Source: Desulfacinum sp. (GTDB lineage: Bacteria > Desulfobacterota > Syntrophobacteria > Syntrophobacterales > DSM-9756). From it: 64,000 nt of DNA. The stretch is taken from assembly GCA_014359885.1 (NCBI GenBank), contig JACIYN010000025.1:121634-185633 (forward strand). The letters are read 5' to 3'. Of the stretch, positions 25,700 through 35,415 are shown in pieces. Under the pieces are notes generated by a model. It searched no databases. It had not been told where the DNA came from and saw nothing but the letters and a program-made list of their open reading frames with translations. Every line of letters starts with the position of its first letter. The first letter of the stretch is position 1. Made by a program: the position numbers and the translations under genes.

Positions 25700-27121
25700 T
25701 CACTTGGAGACCGGCTCGGCCACGGCGGCCGCCTTCACATCCCGGGCATCCTTCGCCTCGTAGCGGCGAACCACCTCGAAGATCACCGGACTCAGGGCCA
25801 GCAGCGCGATCAGGTTGGGAATGGCCATGAGGCCGTTGAAGGCGTCGGAAAGGTTCCAGACGAACTTGAGGGACGTGGTGGCTCCCACGAAGACCAGGAC
25901 CACCCACATCCACTTGTAGATCTCCACCGCCTTCACCCCGGCGATATACTCGAAGCACTTGGACCCGTAGTAGTACCAACCCAGGATGGTGGAGAAGGCG
26001 AAGAAGACCAGCCCGAAGGACACGATGAAGGAACCGATGCCGGGAAGACTCTGACCGTAGGCCGCGCTGGAAAGGGCCGCTCCGGAAAGACCTCCTTGGA
26101 TGGCCATGAGACCTTCCGGGGTGAACTGGACCAGGCCCGAGACCAGGATCACCAGGGCCGTCATGGAGCAGATGATGAGCGTGTCGATGAAGGAACCCAG
26201 CGAGGCGATAAGACCCTGGACGGCCGGATCGTTGATCTTGGAGGCCGCATGGGCGATGGGCGCGGAACCCAGGCCCGCCTCGTTGGAAAAGACGCCGCGG
26301 GCCACGCCGAAGCGGATCACGGTGCCCAGGAGGCCTCCGCCCACGGCCTTACCCGTAAAGGCATTGGAAAAGATGAGACCGAAGGCTTCGGGAATGAGCG
26401 AGGCCTTGGTGACGAGCACGATGATCGATCCCAGCACGTAGACCACGGCCATGAGGGGAACGATCTTGGAAGTCACCCGGGCGATGCTCTTGATGCCGCC
26501 GATGATCACCAGGGCCGTGGCCACGGCCAGCACGATCCCCGTGATGTAGGTGGGAACGCCCAGGGTGGAACGGATGGCGTCGGCCACGGAATTGGACTGG
26601 ACCATGTTGCCGATGCCGAAGGAGGCGATAAAGCCGAAAAGGGCGAAGGCCCATCCGAGCCAAGCCCAGTTGCCGCCGTAACGTTCCTGCATGCCGTTCT
26701 TGATGTAGTACATGGGGCCGCCGGACTTTTCCCCCTTTTCGTTGGTGACCCGGTACTTCACGGCCAGAACGGCTTCGCCCAGCTTGCTGGCGCCGCCCAC
26801 CGAAGCGGTCACCCACATCCAGAAGACGGCGCCGGGGCCGCCCGCCGCGATGGCCGTCGCCACACCGGCGATGTTGCCCGTGCCGATGGTGGCGGAAAGC
26901 GAGGTCATGAGAGCCTGGAACGGCGTGATGTCACCGTCTTTCGCTTGATGTTTGGAAAAGAGCAGCTTGAAAGCGAGACCAAGACGTCGGAACTGGACGA
27001 AACGGGTTCCCAGAGACAGCACGAGACCCGTTCCCACCAAGAAGACGATCATCACCGGCCCCCAGGCGAAGGAGCCCAGCTTTCCTACGAGCGTTTCAAT
27101 CGAGTGTGCCAAGCCTTCCAT
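25700..27121 (-). CDS. Alanine/glycine:cation symporter family protein
   Basis: A 473-residue inner-membrane transporter with about ten to eleven transmembrane helices. AGCS marks are present: SLSATIGTGNIAGVATAIAAGGPGAVFWMW, split here as SLSATIGTGNIAGVATA and GGPGAVFWMW, plus GGPMYYIKNG and FSNEAGLGSAPIAHAA. It would import alanine or glycine with Na+. The start has GGAGG ten bases upstream; the long in-frame extension has no coding character. Lying beside lpd, the gcv operon and alanine dehydrogenase, it is the likely uptake system for their substrates. Confidence 0.88.
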   Translation of the reverse strand: MEGLAHSIETLVGKLGSFAWGPVMIVFLVGTGLVLSLGTRFVQFRRLGLAFKLLFSKHQAKDGDITPFQALMTSLSATIGTGNIAGVATAIAAGGPGAVFWMWVTASVGGASKLGEAVLAVKYRVTNEKGEKSGGPMYYIKNGMQERYGGNWAWLGWAFALFGFIASFGIGNMVQSNSVADAIRSTLGVPTYITGIVLAVATALVIIGGIKSIARVTSKIVPLMAVVYVLGSIIVLVTKASLIPEAFGLIFSNAFTGKAVGGGLLGTVIRFGVARGVFSNEAGLGSAPIAHAASKINDPAVQGLIASLGSFIDTLIICSMTALVILVSGLVQFTPEGLMAIQGGLSGAALSSAAYGQSLPGIGSFIVSFGLVFFAFSTILGWYYYGSKCFEYIAGVKAVEIYKWMWVVLVFVGATTSLKFVWNLSDAFNGLMAIPNLIALLALSPVIFEVVRRYEAKDARDVKAAAVAEPVSK

Positions 27122-27512
27122 GAAAAGATCCTCCACAAGATTTCGGTTTTTCTGCTTCCGCGGGAGCATCCGTACGCCCGCCGCAGCGCCTCCCGGCAGC
27201 GTGTCGGAGAATGTCCAGCGGCATCCTTGGTCCCGGGGCGGAGCACCGCGAGCAGCCGCAAAGCGCTCTCGGCCCGTTTTCGGACCGCCTGCCAAGAGCC
27301 TGTCCGAGAATGGTTTTCCGCATAAGGATGTCGGGAAACGTCCGTTTACTTCGTCGCCCCGGGGCTCCAGCCCTGCGGAAAAGGGTCATCGTAGCCCTGT
27401 GAAGTGACGGAACATACCGCTGGTCCATCCGGTGCCCGGGGATCTTCCGCAGCCCTGAAGGGCTGCGCTCCGAAAAACCCGGTCATCGGCAATGCCTTTT
27501 CGGACAAGCTCT
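27122..27512. other. 391-bp intergenic region with REP-like hairpin
   Basis: It lies between lpd and the symporter gene, both on the minus strand. It holds a GCAGCCCT-GAA-GGGCTGC-type hairpin at 27449-27466. No glycine riboswitch core was recognised. Confidence 0.45.
27449..27466. repeat. REP-like hairpin (GCAGCCCTGAAGGGCTGC family)
   Basis: GCAGCCCT and GGGCTGC pair around GAA. Related copies lie at 42682 and 57379. Confidence 0.65.
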
Positions 27513-28946
27513 TCAACCGTGCAAGGGGCGGTCCGCTGCCTTGAAGGCCGCTTCCGCCATCACCTCCGCCAAGGTGGGATGGGCATGGATGGTTCGTGCC
27601 AGGTCCTCGGCCGTCATGCCGTGGCGCACGGCCAGGGTCGCCTCGGCGATGAGCTCCGTGGCGTGCGCCCCCACCAGATGGGCCCCCAGGAGGCGCCCCG
27701 AGCCTTTCTCGGTCACCAGCTTGGCCACGCCGGCCAGCTCTCCCAGCACCTGGGCCTTGCCCATGGTCCTGAGCAGCACGGTTTCCGAACGCACCTCCAG
27801 GCCGCGTTCCACGGCCTGGGCCTCCGTGAGCCCCACCGTGGCCACTTCCGGTCGGCAGAAGATGGCCCCGGGGACCGCGTCGTAGTCCATGCGCTCCCGG
27901 CCGCCCAAGGCACAGGACGCCGCCACCTGCCCTTCCGCCGATGCCACGTGGGCCAGCATCACCCGGGCCGGGCCCAGGACGTCACCGATGGCGTAGACTC
28001 CTTCCACATTGGTCCTCATCGATTCGTCGGCTCTGATCCACCCCCTTTCGTCCAAGGCGACCCCCAGAGCGTCCAGACCGAGACCGTCCGTATTGGGCCG
28101 GCGCCCCACACAGACAAGCATCCTGTCGCAATGGACGGTGACGGGTTCCGCCTTCTTGCCTTTGGGCGGCTCCACCCAGGGGGACGGTCCCAGCACCACG
28201 CGCAGGCCGTCCCCATCCCGAGCCCAGTCCTGAACCGTGCGGCCCAGATGCAAAGCCACCTTCCGTTTTTTCATCTCCCGCTCCAGGACCTTGGAGCAGT
28301 CCGCATCCACCGACGGCAGAGGCAACAGCCGGTCCAGGGCCTCCACCAGGGTCACCTGCGCCCCCAGGGCGCTCAAGATCGTGGCGAATTCACAGCCGAT
28401 CACCCCGCCGCCCACGATAACGATGGACCGGGGAACCGACGTCATGGAAAGGGCGTGGTCGCTGGACCAGATCCTCTCCCCGTCCGGCTCCAGGCCCGGA
28501 AGCCCCATGGGACGCGTTCCGGGAGCCAGGATGAGCCGATCCCAGGCGAGTTCCTCCACCGTCCCGTCGGGCAAATCCACCACGGCCCGGCCAGGCCCGC
28601 TCAGGCGGGCTCGCCCCGCCACCAGCCGGATGTTATGGTGCTGGAAAAGCGCCCGGATGCCCTTTCGCTGATCGTCCACGACCTTCTCTTTTCGGGCCAT
28701 GAGCCGGGCCAGGTCCATTGCGGGCGGCTCGGAAAAACGGAGACCGAAATCCGCCCCGTGGCGGGCCTTTTCCAGGATTTCCGTGGCATGCAGGAGGACC
28801 TTGGACGGGATGCAGCCCCAGTTGAGGCAGGTGCCGCCCACATGGTCCTTTTCCACCACCGTGACCCGGGCGCCGGCCTGGGCGGCGCGCACCGCCGCCA
28901 CATAGCCCCCCGGGCCCGCTCCGATAATGAGGATGTGTTGTTCCAT
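27513..28946 (-). CDS. lpd: Dihydrolipoyl dehydrogenase
   Basis: A 477-residue flavoprotein that reoxidises dihydrolipoyl groups with NAD+. It has the FAD motif GAGPGG at residues 9-14, redox disulfide C40/C45 in GGTCLNWGCIPSK, a second NAD fold (VIVGGGVIGCEFA) and the C-terminal HAHPTLAE with the catalytic His-Glu pair. It has an AAGGAAAG ribosome-binding site. Divergent from the lrp-gcv operon, it most likely serves as the L protein of the glycine cleavage system. Confidence 0.93.
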   Translation of the reverse strand: MEQHILIIGAGPGGYVAAVRAAQAGARVTVVEKDHVGGTCLNWGCIPSKVLLHATEILEKARHGADFGLRFSEPPAMDLARLMARKEKVVDDQRKGIRALFQHHNIRLVAGRARLSGPGRAVVDLPDGTVEELAWDRLILAPGTRPMGLPGLEPDGERIWSSDHALSMTSVPRSIVIVGGGVIGCEFATILSALGAQVTLVEALDRLLPLPSVDADCSKVLEREMKKRKVALHLGRTVQDWARDGDGLRVVLGPSPWVEPPKGKKAEPVTVHCDRMLVCVGRRPNTDGLGLDALGVALDERGWIRADESMRTNVEGVYAIGDVLGPARVMLAHVASAEGQVAASCALGGRERMDYDAVPGAIFCRPEVATVGLTEAQAVERGLEVRSETVLLRTMGKAQVLGELAGVAKLVTEKGSGRLLGAHLVGAHATELIAEATLAVRHGMTAEDLARTIHAHPTLAEVMAEAAFKAADRPLHG

Positions 28947-29300
28947 GGGCTTTCCTTCATCAGGAATGGAGATGGGGAACGAACTCCCCTTCCTCCCGGT
29001 TGACCTATCGGAAAAAGGGGGCGAAAGCCTCTGTTGTGCAACGCCTCTTTCCCAGGCAGGGCCTGCTTACTCCAGGCCCCGCCCAGGGTCAAGGAATGTT
29101 TGGCTTCGTCAACATGCGTTTTTCTTCACAACACGCCCCCATTCCTGTGCAATCTTTCCATTTCGCACCTTTTTGCAATTTGACACGGATTCGATTTGTG
29201 ATAATGAAAATTTTGATTGCCTTTTTTGCGTACTTCATAAAAACTTGGAGCGCGTTCGAAACGATCCCCAAAGGACGGACCCCAACGGAAACGCATCCCC
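28947..29300. other. 354-bp divergent regulatory region between lpd and lrp-gcv
   Basis: An AT-rich stretch at 29170-29240 stands out from the GC-rich surroundings and contains the plus-strand promoter candidate. It is the natural place for Lrp/AsnC binding to both sides. Confidence 0.5.
29180..29207 (+). promoter_or_regulatory. Candidate promoter of the lrp-gcv operon
   Basis: TTGACA (29180-29185) is followed by an AT-rich TGTGATAATGA. A -10 box TAATGA at 29202-29207 gives a 16-bp spacer. The -35 box is perfect and the -10 box ambiguous. Confidence 0.5.
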
Positions 29301-29744
29301 ATGAAGATCGACGAAACCAACCTGGCCATCATCAAGCACCTGCGAAAGGGGCGGAAATCGTTCCGCAAGATCGCCGAGGATCTGGGCCTGACGGAAAACA
29401 CCGTCCGCAACCGGGTCCAGAAGCTCATGGAGGAAAAGGTCCTGAGCATCACGGGCGTGGTGGATCCGGGAGCCCTACCGGGGCATCGGCTGGTGATCGT
29501 AGGCGTCAAACTTCAGGACATGGACATGGTGGGGGCCGCCCAAGCCTTCCAGGCGCTCCGGGGTGTGGTGGCGGTGACCATCGTCACGGGGCGCTACGAC
29601 CTGATGGTGCTGGTGCTTCTGAACGAAGAATTCGACCTTTTACAGTTCTACACGGAGGAGGTTTCCAAGATCGCCAACGTGCAGTCGGTGGAAACCTTCG
29701 TGGTCTACAAGACCTTCAACATCAAGGTACCCTACGTTCTCTGA
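29301..29744 (+). CDS. Lrp/AsnC-family transcriptional regulator
   Basis: A 147-residue regulator with an N-terminal winged helix (residues 1-55, with DLGLTENTVRNRVQKLMEE) and a C-terminal RAM ligand-sensing domain (VAVTIVTGRYDLMVLV). It precedes gcvT by 12 bp and is co-transcribed with the glycine cleavage genes, so it probably senses glycine or another amino acid and controls this operon and divergent lpd. Confidence 0.87.
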   Translation: MKIDETNLAIIKHLRKGRKSFRKIAEDLGLTENTVRNRVQKLMEEKVLSITGVVDPGALPGHRLVIVGVKLQDMDMVGAAQAFQALRGVVAVTIVTGRYDLMVLVLLNEEFDLLQFYTEEVSKIANVQSVETFVVYKTFNIKVPYVL

Positions 29745-29756
29745 GAGGAGTTTCCC

Positions 29757-31031
29757 ATGTCGTCGCTCAAGACCACCCCCTTGCACGGCCGGCACACGGC
29801 CCTAGGCGCCCACATGGCCGATTTCGGCGGCTACCACATGCCCGTCTGGTACCCCACGGGCGCCAAGGCGGAACACCTGGCGGTGGTGCAGTCCGCCGGT
29901 CTTTTCGACACCAGCCACATGGCGGCCGTCTCCGTCCGGGGCCGGGACGCCTTCGCGCTTCTCCAGTGGACCTTCACCAAGGATCTGGAACGGTGCGTGG
30001 GCGCCTCCAAACGCCCCCTTTCCAGGGGCCGCTGCGTGTACGGGGCCTTCCTGAACCAGCGGGGGGAGGCTCTGGACGATTCCATCGTCTATCGCCTGTC
30101 CGACGAGGAGTTTCTGGTGGTGGTGAACGCCGGCATGGGGGCTCCGGTGGCGGCTCACCTTCAAGAGCAGGCGGGATCCCGTTCCGTGGAGATCGTCGAT
30201 CTCACGGACCGGCTGGGCAAGATGGATATCCAGGGACCTCTGGCCGGAAAGATCCTGGCACGCATCCTCGCCGATCCCGAAGCGGCCTTTTCGGGCATGG
30301 CTTATTTCTCCTTCAAGGGGCACTTCGATCCCTCGCATCCGGACGCCCATACGGTCACCCTCCGGGACGGAACGCCCATCCTTCTTTCCCGCACGGGATA
30401 CACGGGCGAGTTCGGCTTTGAGATCTTCCTGGCACCGAACCGCGTTGAGGCCCTCTGGGACGCCCTTCTGGAAGCGGGCCAGGAAGACGGGCTCCTTCCC
30501 TGCGGACTGGCCGCCAGGGATTCCCTACGGGCCGGGGCCGTCCTTCCCCTGTCCCACCAGGACATCGGCCCCTGGCCCTTCTTTAACCACCCCTGGGACT
30601 TCGCCCTGCCCTTTAACGAAGACAAGACCGGTTTCACCAAAGACTTCCTGGGCGCCCGGGCCCTGCTGGACCTGGACGCCCCCGCCTACACCAAGCCCTT
30701 TGTGGGCTTCGACCTGAGGAAACTCACCGACCCCCATGAGGCCCAGGTGCTGGACGGGGAGGGAAACGTCCTGGGCACGGTGCTCACCTGCGTCACCGAC
30801 ATGGCCATCGGCCGGGTTGGAGACCGCATCTATTCGGTCACCAGCCCCGACAAGCCGGAGGACTTCCAGCCCCGCGGCCTCAGCTGCGGATTCGTGAAGA
30901 TCTCCCGGGATCTCCCGGCCGGCACACCCCTGGTGCTCCAGGACCGGCGCCGTTCCATCCGCGTGGAGCTCGCCGACGACATCCGCCCGAACCGCACGGC
31001 GCGTCGTCCCATTCAACAGATGCTTGCCTAA
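29757..31031 (+). CDS. gcvT: Glycine cleavage system T protein (aminomethyltransferase)
   Basis: GcvT releases ammonia from the aminomethyl-lipoyl H protein and moves the methylene group to tetrahydrofolate. The 424-residue protein shows TPLHGRHTALGAHMADFGGY, the family mark SRTGYTGEFGFEIFL and CGLAARDSLRAGAVLPL. It is about 50 residues longer than typical GcvT; the extra length lies within the C-terminal half. GAGGAG precedes the ATG. Strong operon context with gcvH-PA-PB. Confidence 0.88.
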   Translation: MSSLKTTPLHGRHTALGAHMADFGGYHMPVWYPTGAKAEHLAVVQSAGLFDTSHMAAVSVRGRDAFALLQWTFTKDLERCVGASKRPLSRGRCVYGAFLNQRGEALDDSIVYRLSDEEFLVVVNAGMGAPVAAHLQEQAGSRSVEIVDLTDRLGKMDIQGPLAGKILARILADPEAAFSGMAYFSFKGHFDPSHPDAHTVTLRDGTPILLSRTGYTGEFGFEIFLAPNRVEALWDALLEAGQEDGLLPCGLAARDSLRAGAVLPLSHQDIGPWPFFNHPWDFALPFNEDKTGFTKDFLGARALLDLDAPAYTKPFVGFDLRKLTDPHEAQVLDGEGNVLGTVLTCVTDMAIGRVGDRIYSVTSPDKPEDFQPRGLSCGFVKISRDLPAGTPLVLQDRRRSIRVELADDIRPNRTARRPIQQMLA

Positions 31032-31053
31032 ACAACAGAAAAGGAGGCTCCCC

Positions 31054-31461
31054 ATGAAGGAAATCCATGAATTGATCCTGGCCGAAGACGTTCGTTACAC
31101 GGAAGACCACGAATGGGCCCGCCTGGAAGGCGACCAGGTGGTGGTGGGCATCTCCGACTTCGCCCAGGACCAGCTGGGGGAAATCGTTTACGTGGAGCTG
31201 CCCCAGGTGGGCGATTCCTTCGACAAGGGCGAGGAATTCGGTTCCGTGGAATCGGTCAAGGCCGTGAGCGAACTCTACATGCCGGTGGCCGGAGAGGTGG
31301 TGGCGGTGAACGAAGAACTGGAAGGCTCGCCCGACCTGGTCAACAAGGATCCCTACGGCGCCGGCTGGATGATCCGCGTCAAGCCGGAAGACCCGGCCCA
31401 GATGGAGGAACTTCTCGACAAGAACGCCTACCTGGAACACCTCAAGGGGATGGAATCATGA
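31054..31461 (+). CDS. gcvH: Glycine cleavage system H protein
   Basis: The 135-residue lipoyl carrier of the glycine cleavage system. Lipoylation site Lys69 lies in ESVKAVSELYMP; the preceding YTEDHEWARLEGD and the GDSFDKGEEFGSVE strand are typical. The ATG at 31054 is chosen for AAGGAGG upstream, giving a normal-length H protein. It overlaps the gcvPA start by 4 bp. Confidence 0.95.
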   Translation: MKEIHELILAEDVRYTEDHEWARLEGDQVVVGISDFAQDQLGEIVYVELPQVGDSFDKGEEFGSVESVKAVSELYMPVAGEVVAVNEELEGSPDLVNKDPYGAGWMIRVKPEDPAQMEELLDKNAYLEHLKGMES

Positions 31462-32792
31462 GGTACCTGCCGCACACACCCGACGATGTGGCTTCCATGC
31501 TTAAAGCCGTGGGAGCCGAGAGCCTGGAGGAGCTCTTTGCGGGCGTCCCCGAGGCTTGCCGGAGAAAGGACGCCTGGAACCTTCCGGAGCCTCTTACCGA
31601 GTGGGAACTGAACGCCCACATGGACCGCCTGGCGGCCCGCATGGCTTCGGCCTCTTCCTGGAAGGTCTATCTGGGCGCCGGAAGCTACGAGCACCATATT
31701 CCCTCCGCGGTCTCCTATCTTTTGGGCCGTTCCGAATTCAGCACCGCCTACACCCCGTACCAGCCGGAGATCAGCCAGGGCACCCTCCAGGGCATCTACG
31801 AATACCAAACCCTCACCGCCCGGCTGCTGGGCATGGACGTGGCCAACGCGTCCATGTACGACGGCGGAAGCGCCCTGGCCGAAGCGCTCCTCATGGCCTT
31901 CCGCATCACCCGCAAAAAGAAGCGCGTGGCCGTCTCCCGGGCCGTGAACCCCTTCTACCGGCGCGTGGTGGCCACCTATTTTAGGCCCACCGGCTATGAA
32001 GTGGTGGAACTGCCGATTCTTTCCGACGGCACCACGGATCTTTCCGGCATCGGCGAAATCGAGGATCTGGCCGCCGTGGCGGTGCAGTCGCCCAACTTTT
32101 TCGGGTGCCTGGAGGACCTGGAAGCGGCGGGCCGGGCCATCCACGACGCCGGGGCCGTCTTCGTGGCCTGTTTCAGTGAACCGCTGGCTTTTGGAATCGT
32201 GAAGAGCCCCGGATCCCAGGGAGCGGACATCGTCTGCGGGGAGGGCCAGAGCTTCGGCAATCCCCAGTCCTTCGGAGGGCCGGGCCTGGGCATGTTCGCC
32301 ACGCGCCAGGAGCACGTGCGCAAGATGCCCGGCCGCCTGGTGGGCCGGACCACCGATCTGGAAGGGCGCCCGGGATTCGTGCTCACCCTCTCCACCCGCG
32401 AACAGCACATCCGCCGGGAAAAGGCCACGTCCAACATCTGCTCCAACCAGGGCCTGTGCGCCATGACGGCGGCCATGTTCATGGCGAGCCTGGGCGGGAC
32501 GGGCATCCGCGAGCTGGCCCAGCTCAACCACGACAAGGCCGAGTACCTGAAGGAAGGACTCCTGGCCGCGGGCTTTTCGGCGCCGTTCGCCGCGCCCACC
32601 TTCCACGAATTCGTCCTGAAGGCTCCGGCGGGCTTCGCGGACACCTGGAAGCGGCTCCAGCATCAGAAGATCGTCGCCGGCCTCCCCCTGGGCCCCCTCT
32701 ACCCCGAGCTGGACGGCCACTACCTTTTCTGCGCCACCGAAACCAAGAGCCGCGACGATCTGGACGCGCTCATCAGGGAGGTTTCGTCATGA
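31458..32792 (+). CDS. gcvPA: Glycine dehydrogenase (decarboxylating) subunit 1
   Basis: The N-terminal half of the P protein as a separate 444-residue subunit, as in many anaerobes and thermophiles. Motifs YLPHTPDDVASML at the start, SYEHHIPSAV, TAYTPYQPEISQGTLQ and MYDGGSALAEA are typical. It forms the PLP-dependent decarboxylase with subunit 2. Start overlaps gcvH and stop overlaps gcvPB, each by 4 bp. Confidence 0.95.
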   Translation: MRYLPHTPDDVASMLKAVGAESLEELFAGVPEACRRKDAWNLPEPLTEWELNAHMDRLAARMASASSWKVYLGAGSYEHHIPSAVSYLLGRSEFSTAYTPYQPEISQGTLQGIYEYQTLTARLLGMDVANASMYDGGSALAEALLMAFRITRKKKRVAVSRAVNPFYRRVVATYFRPTGYEVVELPILSDGTTDLSGIGEIEDLAAVAVQSPNFFGCLEDLEAAGRAIHDAGAVFVACFSEPLAFGIVKSPGSQGADIVCGEGQSFGNPQSFGGPGLGMFATRQEHVRKMPGRLVGRTTDLEGRPGFVLTLSTREQHIRREKATSNICSNQGLCAMTAAMFMASLGGTGIRELAQLNHDKAEYLKEGLLAAGFSAPFAAPTFHEFVLKAPAGFADTWKRLQHQKIVAGLPLGPLYPELDGHYLFCATETKSRDDLDALIREVSS

Positions 32793-34243
32793 CAACACCC
32801 CAGGGAACCACCGGTCTCATCTTGAACGAGCCCCTGCTGTGGGAACGCGGAAAACCGGGCCGCAGCGCCTATTCCCTGCCGCGGCGCGACGTGGAACGAA
32901 AGGCCTTGGACGAGCGCTACGCCGGTCCCGGCCCCGACTTTCCGGACCTGAGCGAGGTGGAGGTGATCCGCCACTACACGCGCCTTTCCCAGTGGAACTT
33001 CGGCGTGGACACGGGCTTCTACCCGCTGGGCTCCTGCACCATGAAGTACAACCCCAAGACCAATGAACGGCAGGCGTCGCTTCCCGGTTTCGCCGGCGCC
33101 CATCCGCTCCTTCCCGACGAGCTGTGCCAGGGCGCGCTGGAACTCATGGCCCACCTGCAGGAGCTTCTGGCGGAGGTGACGGGAATGGACGCGGTGAGCC
33201 TGCAGCCGGCCGCCGGCGCCCACGGCGAACTGACGGGCATGCTCCTCTTCGCCGCCCATTTTCGCAACAAGGGGGAAAAGCGCACCAAGATCCTCATCCC
33301 CGACACCGCCCACGGCACCAATCCGGCCAGCTGCGCCCTGTGCGGCTTCCAGGCCGTGCCCCTCAAGTCCAACGACCGGGGCGTCATGGACCCGGAAGCG
33401 GTGGCGGAACTTATGGACGAGGAGACCGCCGGGATCATGGTCACCAACCCCAACACCCTGGGGCTGTTCGAGGAAAACATCAAGGAGATCGCCGAGATCG
33501 TCCACCGAAACGGCGGCCTGGTCTACTGCGACGGGGCCAACATGAACGCCGTCATGGGCATCGTGAACATGAAGGACATCGGCGTGGACGTGCTGCACCT
33601 CAATCTGCACAAAACCTTTTCCACGCCCCACGGCGGCGGCGGTCCCGGAGCGGGACCCGTGTGCGTGACCAGGGAGCTGGAGCCCTTCCTTCCGGTCCCC
33701 CGCGTGGTGAAGGAAGGCGGCTCGTACCGTCTTTCCGACGAATTTCCCCTGAGCATCGGCAAGGTGCACACGTTCCACGGCAACTTCGGCGTGCTCCTCA
33801 AGGCCTACAGCTACATCCTGACCATGGGCCCGGAACTGAAGAAGGTGAGTCAGCTGGCCGTGCTCAACGCCAACTACATCAAGGAACGGCTGAAGGACGT
33901 CTATCACCTTCCCTTCGACCGGCCCTGCATGCACGAATGCGTCTTCACGGACAAGAAGCAGCAGGCCCACAAGGTGACCACGCTGGACATCGCCAAGCGG
34001 CTCATGGACTACGGCTTCCATCCGCCCACCATCTACTTCCCGCTGGTGGTCCACGGGGCCATCATGATCGAACCCACGGAAACGGAAACGAAAGAGGACC
34101 TGGACCGGTTCATCGAGGCCATGCGGGCCATCGCCCGGGAAGCGGAAGAGGATCCGGAGCGGGTGCGCCGGGCGCCCACCAAGCCCAAGCTGCGCCGGCT
34201 CAACGAGGCGGAGGCGGCCCGCCGTCCCTGCCTGGCGGGTTAA
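32789..34243 (+). CDS. gcvPB: Glycine dehydrogenase (decarboxylating) subunit 2
   Basis: The 484-residue PLP-binding half of the P protein. PLP lysine Lys275 lies in NLHKTFSTPHGGGGPG; CTMKYNPKTNE, PDTAHGTNPASC and VYCDGANMNAVMG are family marks. It is the last of the four tightly overlapping gcv genes. A 464-bp repeat-rich gap follows before lipB. Confidence 0.95.
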   Translation: MTTPQGTTGLILNEPLLWERGKPGRSAYSLPRRDVERKALDERYAGPGPDFPDLSEVEVIRHYTRLSQWNFGVDTGFYPLGSCTMKYNPKTNERQASLPGFAGAHPLLPDELCQGALELMAHLQELLAEVTGMDAVSLQPAAGAHGELTGMLLFAAHFRNKGEKRTKILIPDTAHGTNPASCALCGFQAVPLKSNDRGVMDPEAVAELMDEETAGIMVTNPNTLGLFEENIKEIAEIVHRNGGLVYCDGANMNAVMGIVNMKDIGVDVLHLNLHKTFSTPHGGGGPGAGPVCVTRELEPFLPVPRVVKEGGSYRLSDEFPLSIGKVHTFHGNFGVLLKAYSYILTMGPELKKVSQLAVLNANYIKERLKDVYHLPFDRPCMHECVFTDKKQQAHKVTTLDIAKRLMDYGFHPPTIYFPLVVHGAIMIEPTETETKEDLDRFIEAMRAIAREAEEDPERVRRAPTKPKLRRLNEAEAARRPCLAG

Positions 34244-34395
34244 GGTGGAAGAAAATGGCGCCTTCACAGCTTGGCGCGAGGGTAAAAAAGGTCTCGCGCA
34301 AAGACGCAAAGGCGCAAAGAAAACATCATGATGCGGAAACGAGGAAGCGGGAAACTTTATATGAAACGCGACCGTGCTCCACTCGTGCGCGCGGC

Positions 34396-34427
34396 CTGTA
34401 GGGGCGAATAATCATTCGCCCCTACAG
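34396..34427. repeat. REP-like palindrome (GTAGGGGCGAAT family)
   Basis: CTGTAGGGGCGAAT and ATTCGCCCCTACAG flank AATC. It is nearly identical to the elements at 25614 and 42337. Confidence 0.85.
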
Positions 34428-34612
34428 GGGCCGGCTTCCCCAAGGTGCGTTTCATCCTTCGTTGTCACGGGCCGTCCGTGATGGGGGTTAATGTGATAAA
34501 AAAACCTTGGCTAGGGTCCCTTGTAGGAGCGGCGAAAGGCGCGACGAGCGTGGGCGGCAATACAACAACCACGCGACCAAGCAAAGAAAACCACGAATGA
34601 TTTTTTTCAATG

Positions 34613-34640
34613 GTAGGGGCGGGGTTCATCCCCGCCCGCC
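34613..34640. repeat. REP-like palindrome (GTAGGGGCGGGG...CCCCGCCCGCC family)
   Basis: GTAGGGGCGGGG and CCCCGCCCGCC pair around a TTCAT loop, about 70 bp before lipB. Confidence 0.8.
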
Positions 34641-34707
34641 GGGCACCCGGGGCGAAGCCTCAGCTCCGGCGGCGCCGAGCCGTACCGAAGGAGACACGTC
34701 ACCGGCC

Positions 34708-35415
34708 ATGGGAGTCGCGGAAACCATGAACACACCGGCCCGGACGAAACGACGCCCCGGCCTCCTGATGGACATCCCGCTTTTGGACTACCGGGAGGCC
34801 CTGGAGCTCCAACATTCCCTGGTGGACGCCCGCCACGGCGGGCGCCTGGACCGGGACGTCTTCCTCCTGCTGGAACATCCCCCGGTCTTCACCCTGGGGC
34901 GGCGGGGCGGCCTGGAAAACCTCACGGTTCCCGAAGAGATGCTGCGCCGTCGGGGCATCCCCGTGGTTCCCATCGAACGGGGAGGAAACATCACCTACCA
35001 CGGGCCGGGCCAGGTGGTGGGCTATCCCATCGTGCACCTGCCTTCCGCCGGATGGAAGGTGACGGCCTTCGTGGAGGCCCTGGAAGAGATCATGATCCAA
35101 ACGGCGGCGGATTTCGGGGTCTCCGCCCGCCGGGACGGCCGAAACCGGGGCGTGTGGGTGAACGGCAAGAAGCTGGGAAGCATCGGGATCGCCGTCCGCC
35201 ACGGAGTGAGCTTCCACGGCTTCGCCCTGAACGCCGTGGTGGATCTGGAGCCCTTCCGCTGGGTGAACCCCTGCGGGCTGGCGGGCGTGGAGATGACCTC
35301 CCTGGCCCGGGAAACGGGAAAGACCCTGGACATGCAGGCCGTTCGCCGAAGCGTTCTCGCCCACACGGCCCGCGTCCTGGGATTGGACCTTCAGCCCGTG
35401 ATCCGTGATCCGTGA
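34708..35415 (+). CDS. lipB: Octanoyltransferase LipB
   Basis: LipB moves octanoyl groups from acyl carrier protein to the H protein and other lipoyl domains. The 235-residue protein has RGGNITYHGPGQVVGYPI, Lys155 in NGKKLGSIG and catalytic Cys189 in NPCGLAG. Starts at 34708 or 34726 are both possible; AAGGAG is distant from the first. The final VIRDP and its TGA stop are written by a GTGATCC heptamer array. lipA follows 99 bp downstream. It is functionally tied to the gcv genes upstream. Confidence 0.93.
   Translation: MGVAETMNTPARTKRRPGLLMDIPLLDYREALELQHSLVDARHGGRLDRDVFLLLEHPPVFTLGRRGGLENLTVPEEMLRRRGIPVVPIERGGNITYHGPGQVVGYPIVHLPSAGWKVTAFVEALEEIMIQTAADFGVSARRDGRNRGVWVNGKKLGSIGIAVRHGVSFHGFALNAVVDLEPFRWVNPCGLAGVEMTSLARETGKTLDMQAVRRSVLAHTARVLGLDLQPVIRDP

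Larger units (their letters stand above)
34244..34707. other. 464-bp repeat-rich intergenic region before lipB
   Basis: It contains an octamer-type tandem (GCGCAAAG-ACGCAAAG-GCGCAAAG, 34297-34320), a 32-bp REP-like palindrome at 34396 and a second REP family at 34613. A partial copy of the ATTCGCGG dispersed element (AAAACCACGAATG) lies near 34587. No gene is credible here. Confidence 0.6.

Noticed and set aside
27122..27512. Glycine riboswitch upstream of the alanine/glycine symporter
   Set aside because: No conserved glycine-aptamer core could be found; the region is explained by REP-like repeats.
34507..34707. N-terminal extension of lipB to 34507
   Set aside because: The extension runs through a REP element and repeat remnants and has no coding character; LipB homology begins near 34760.
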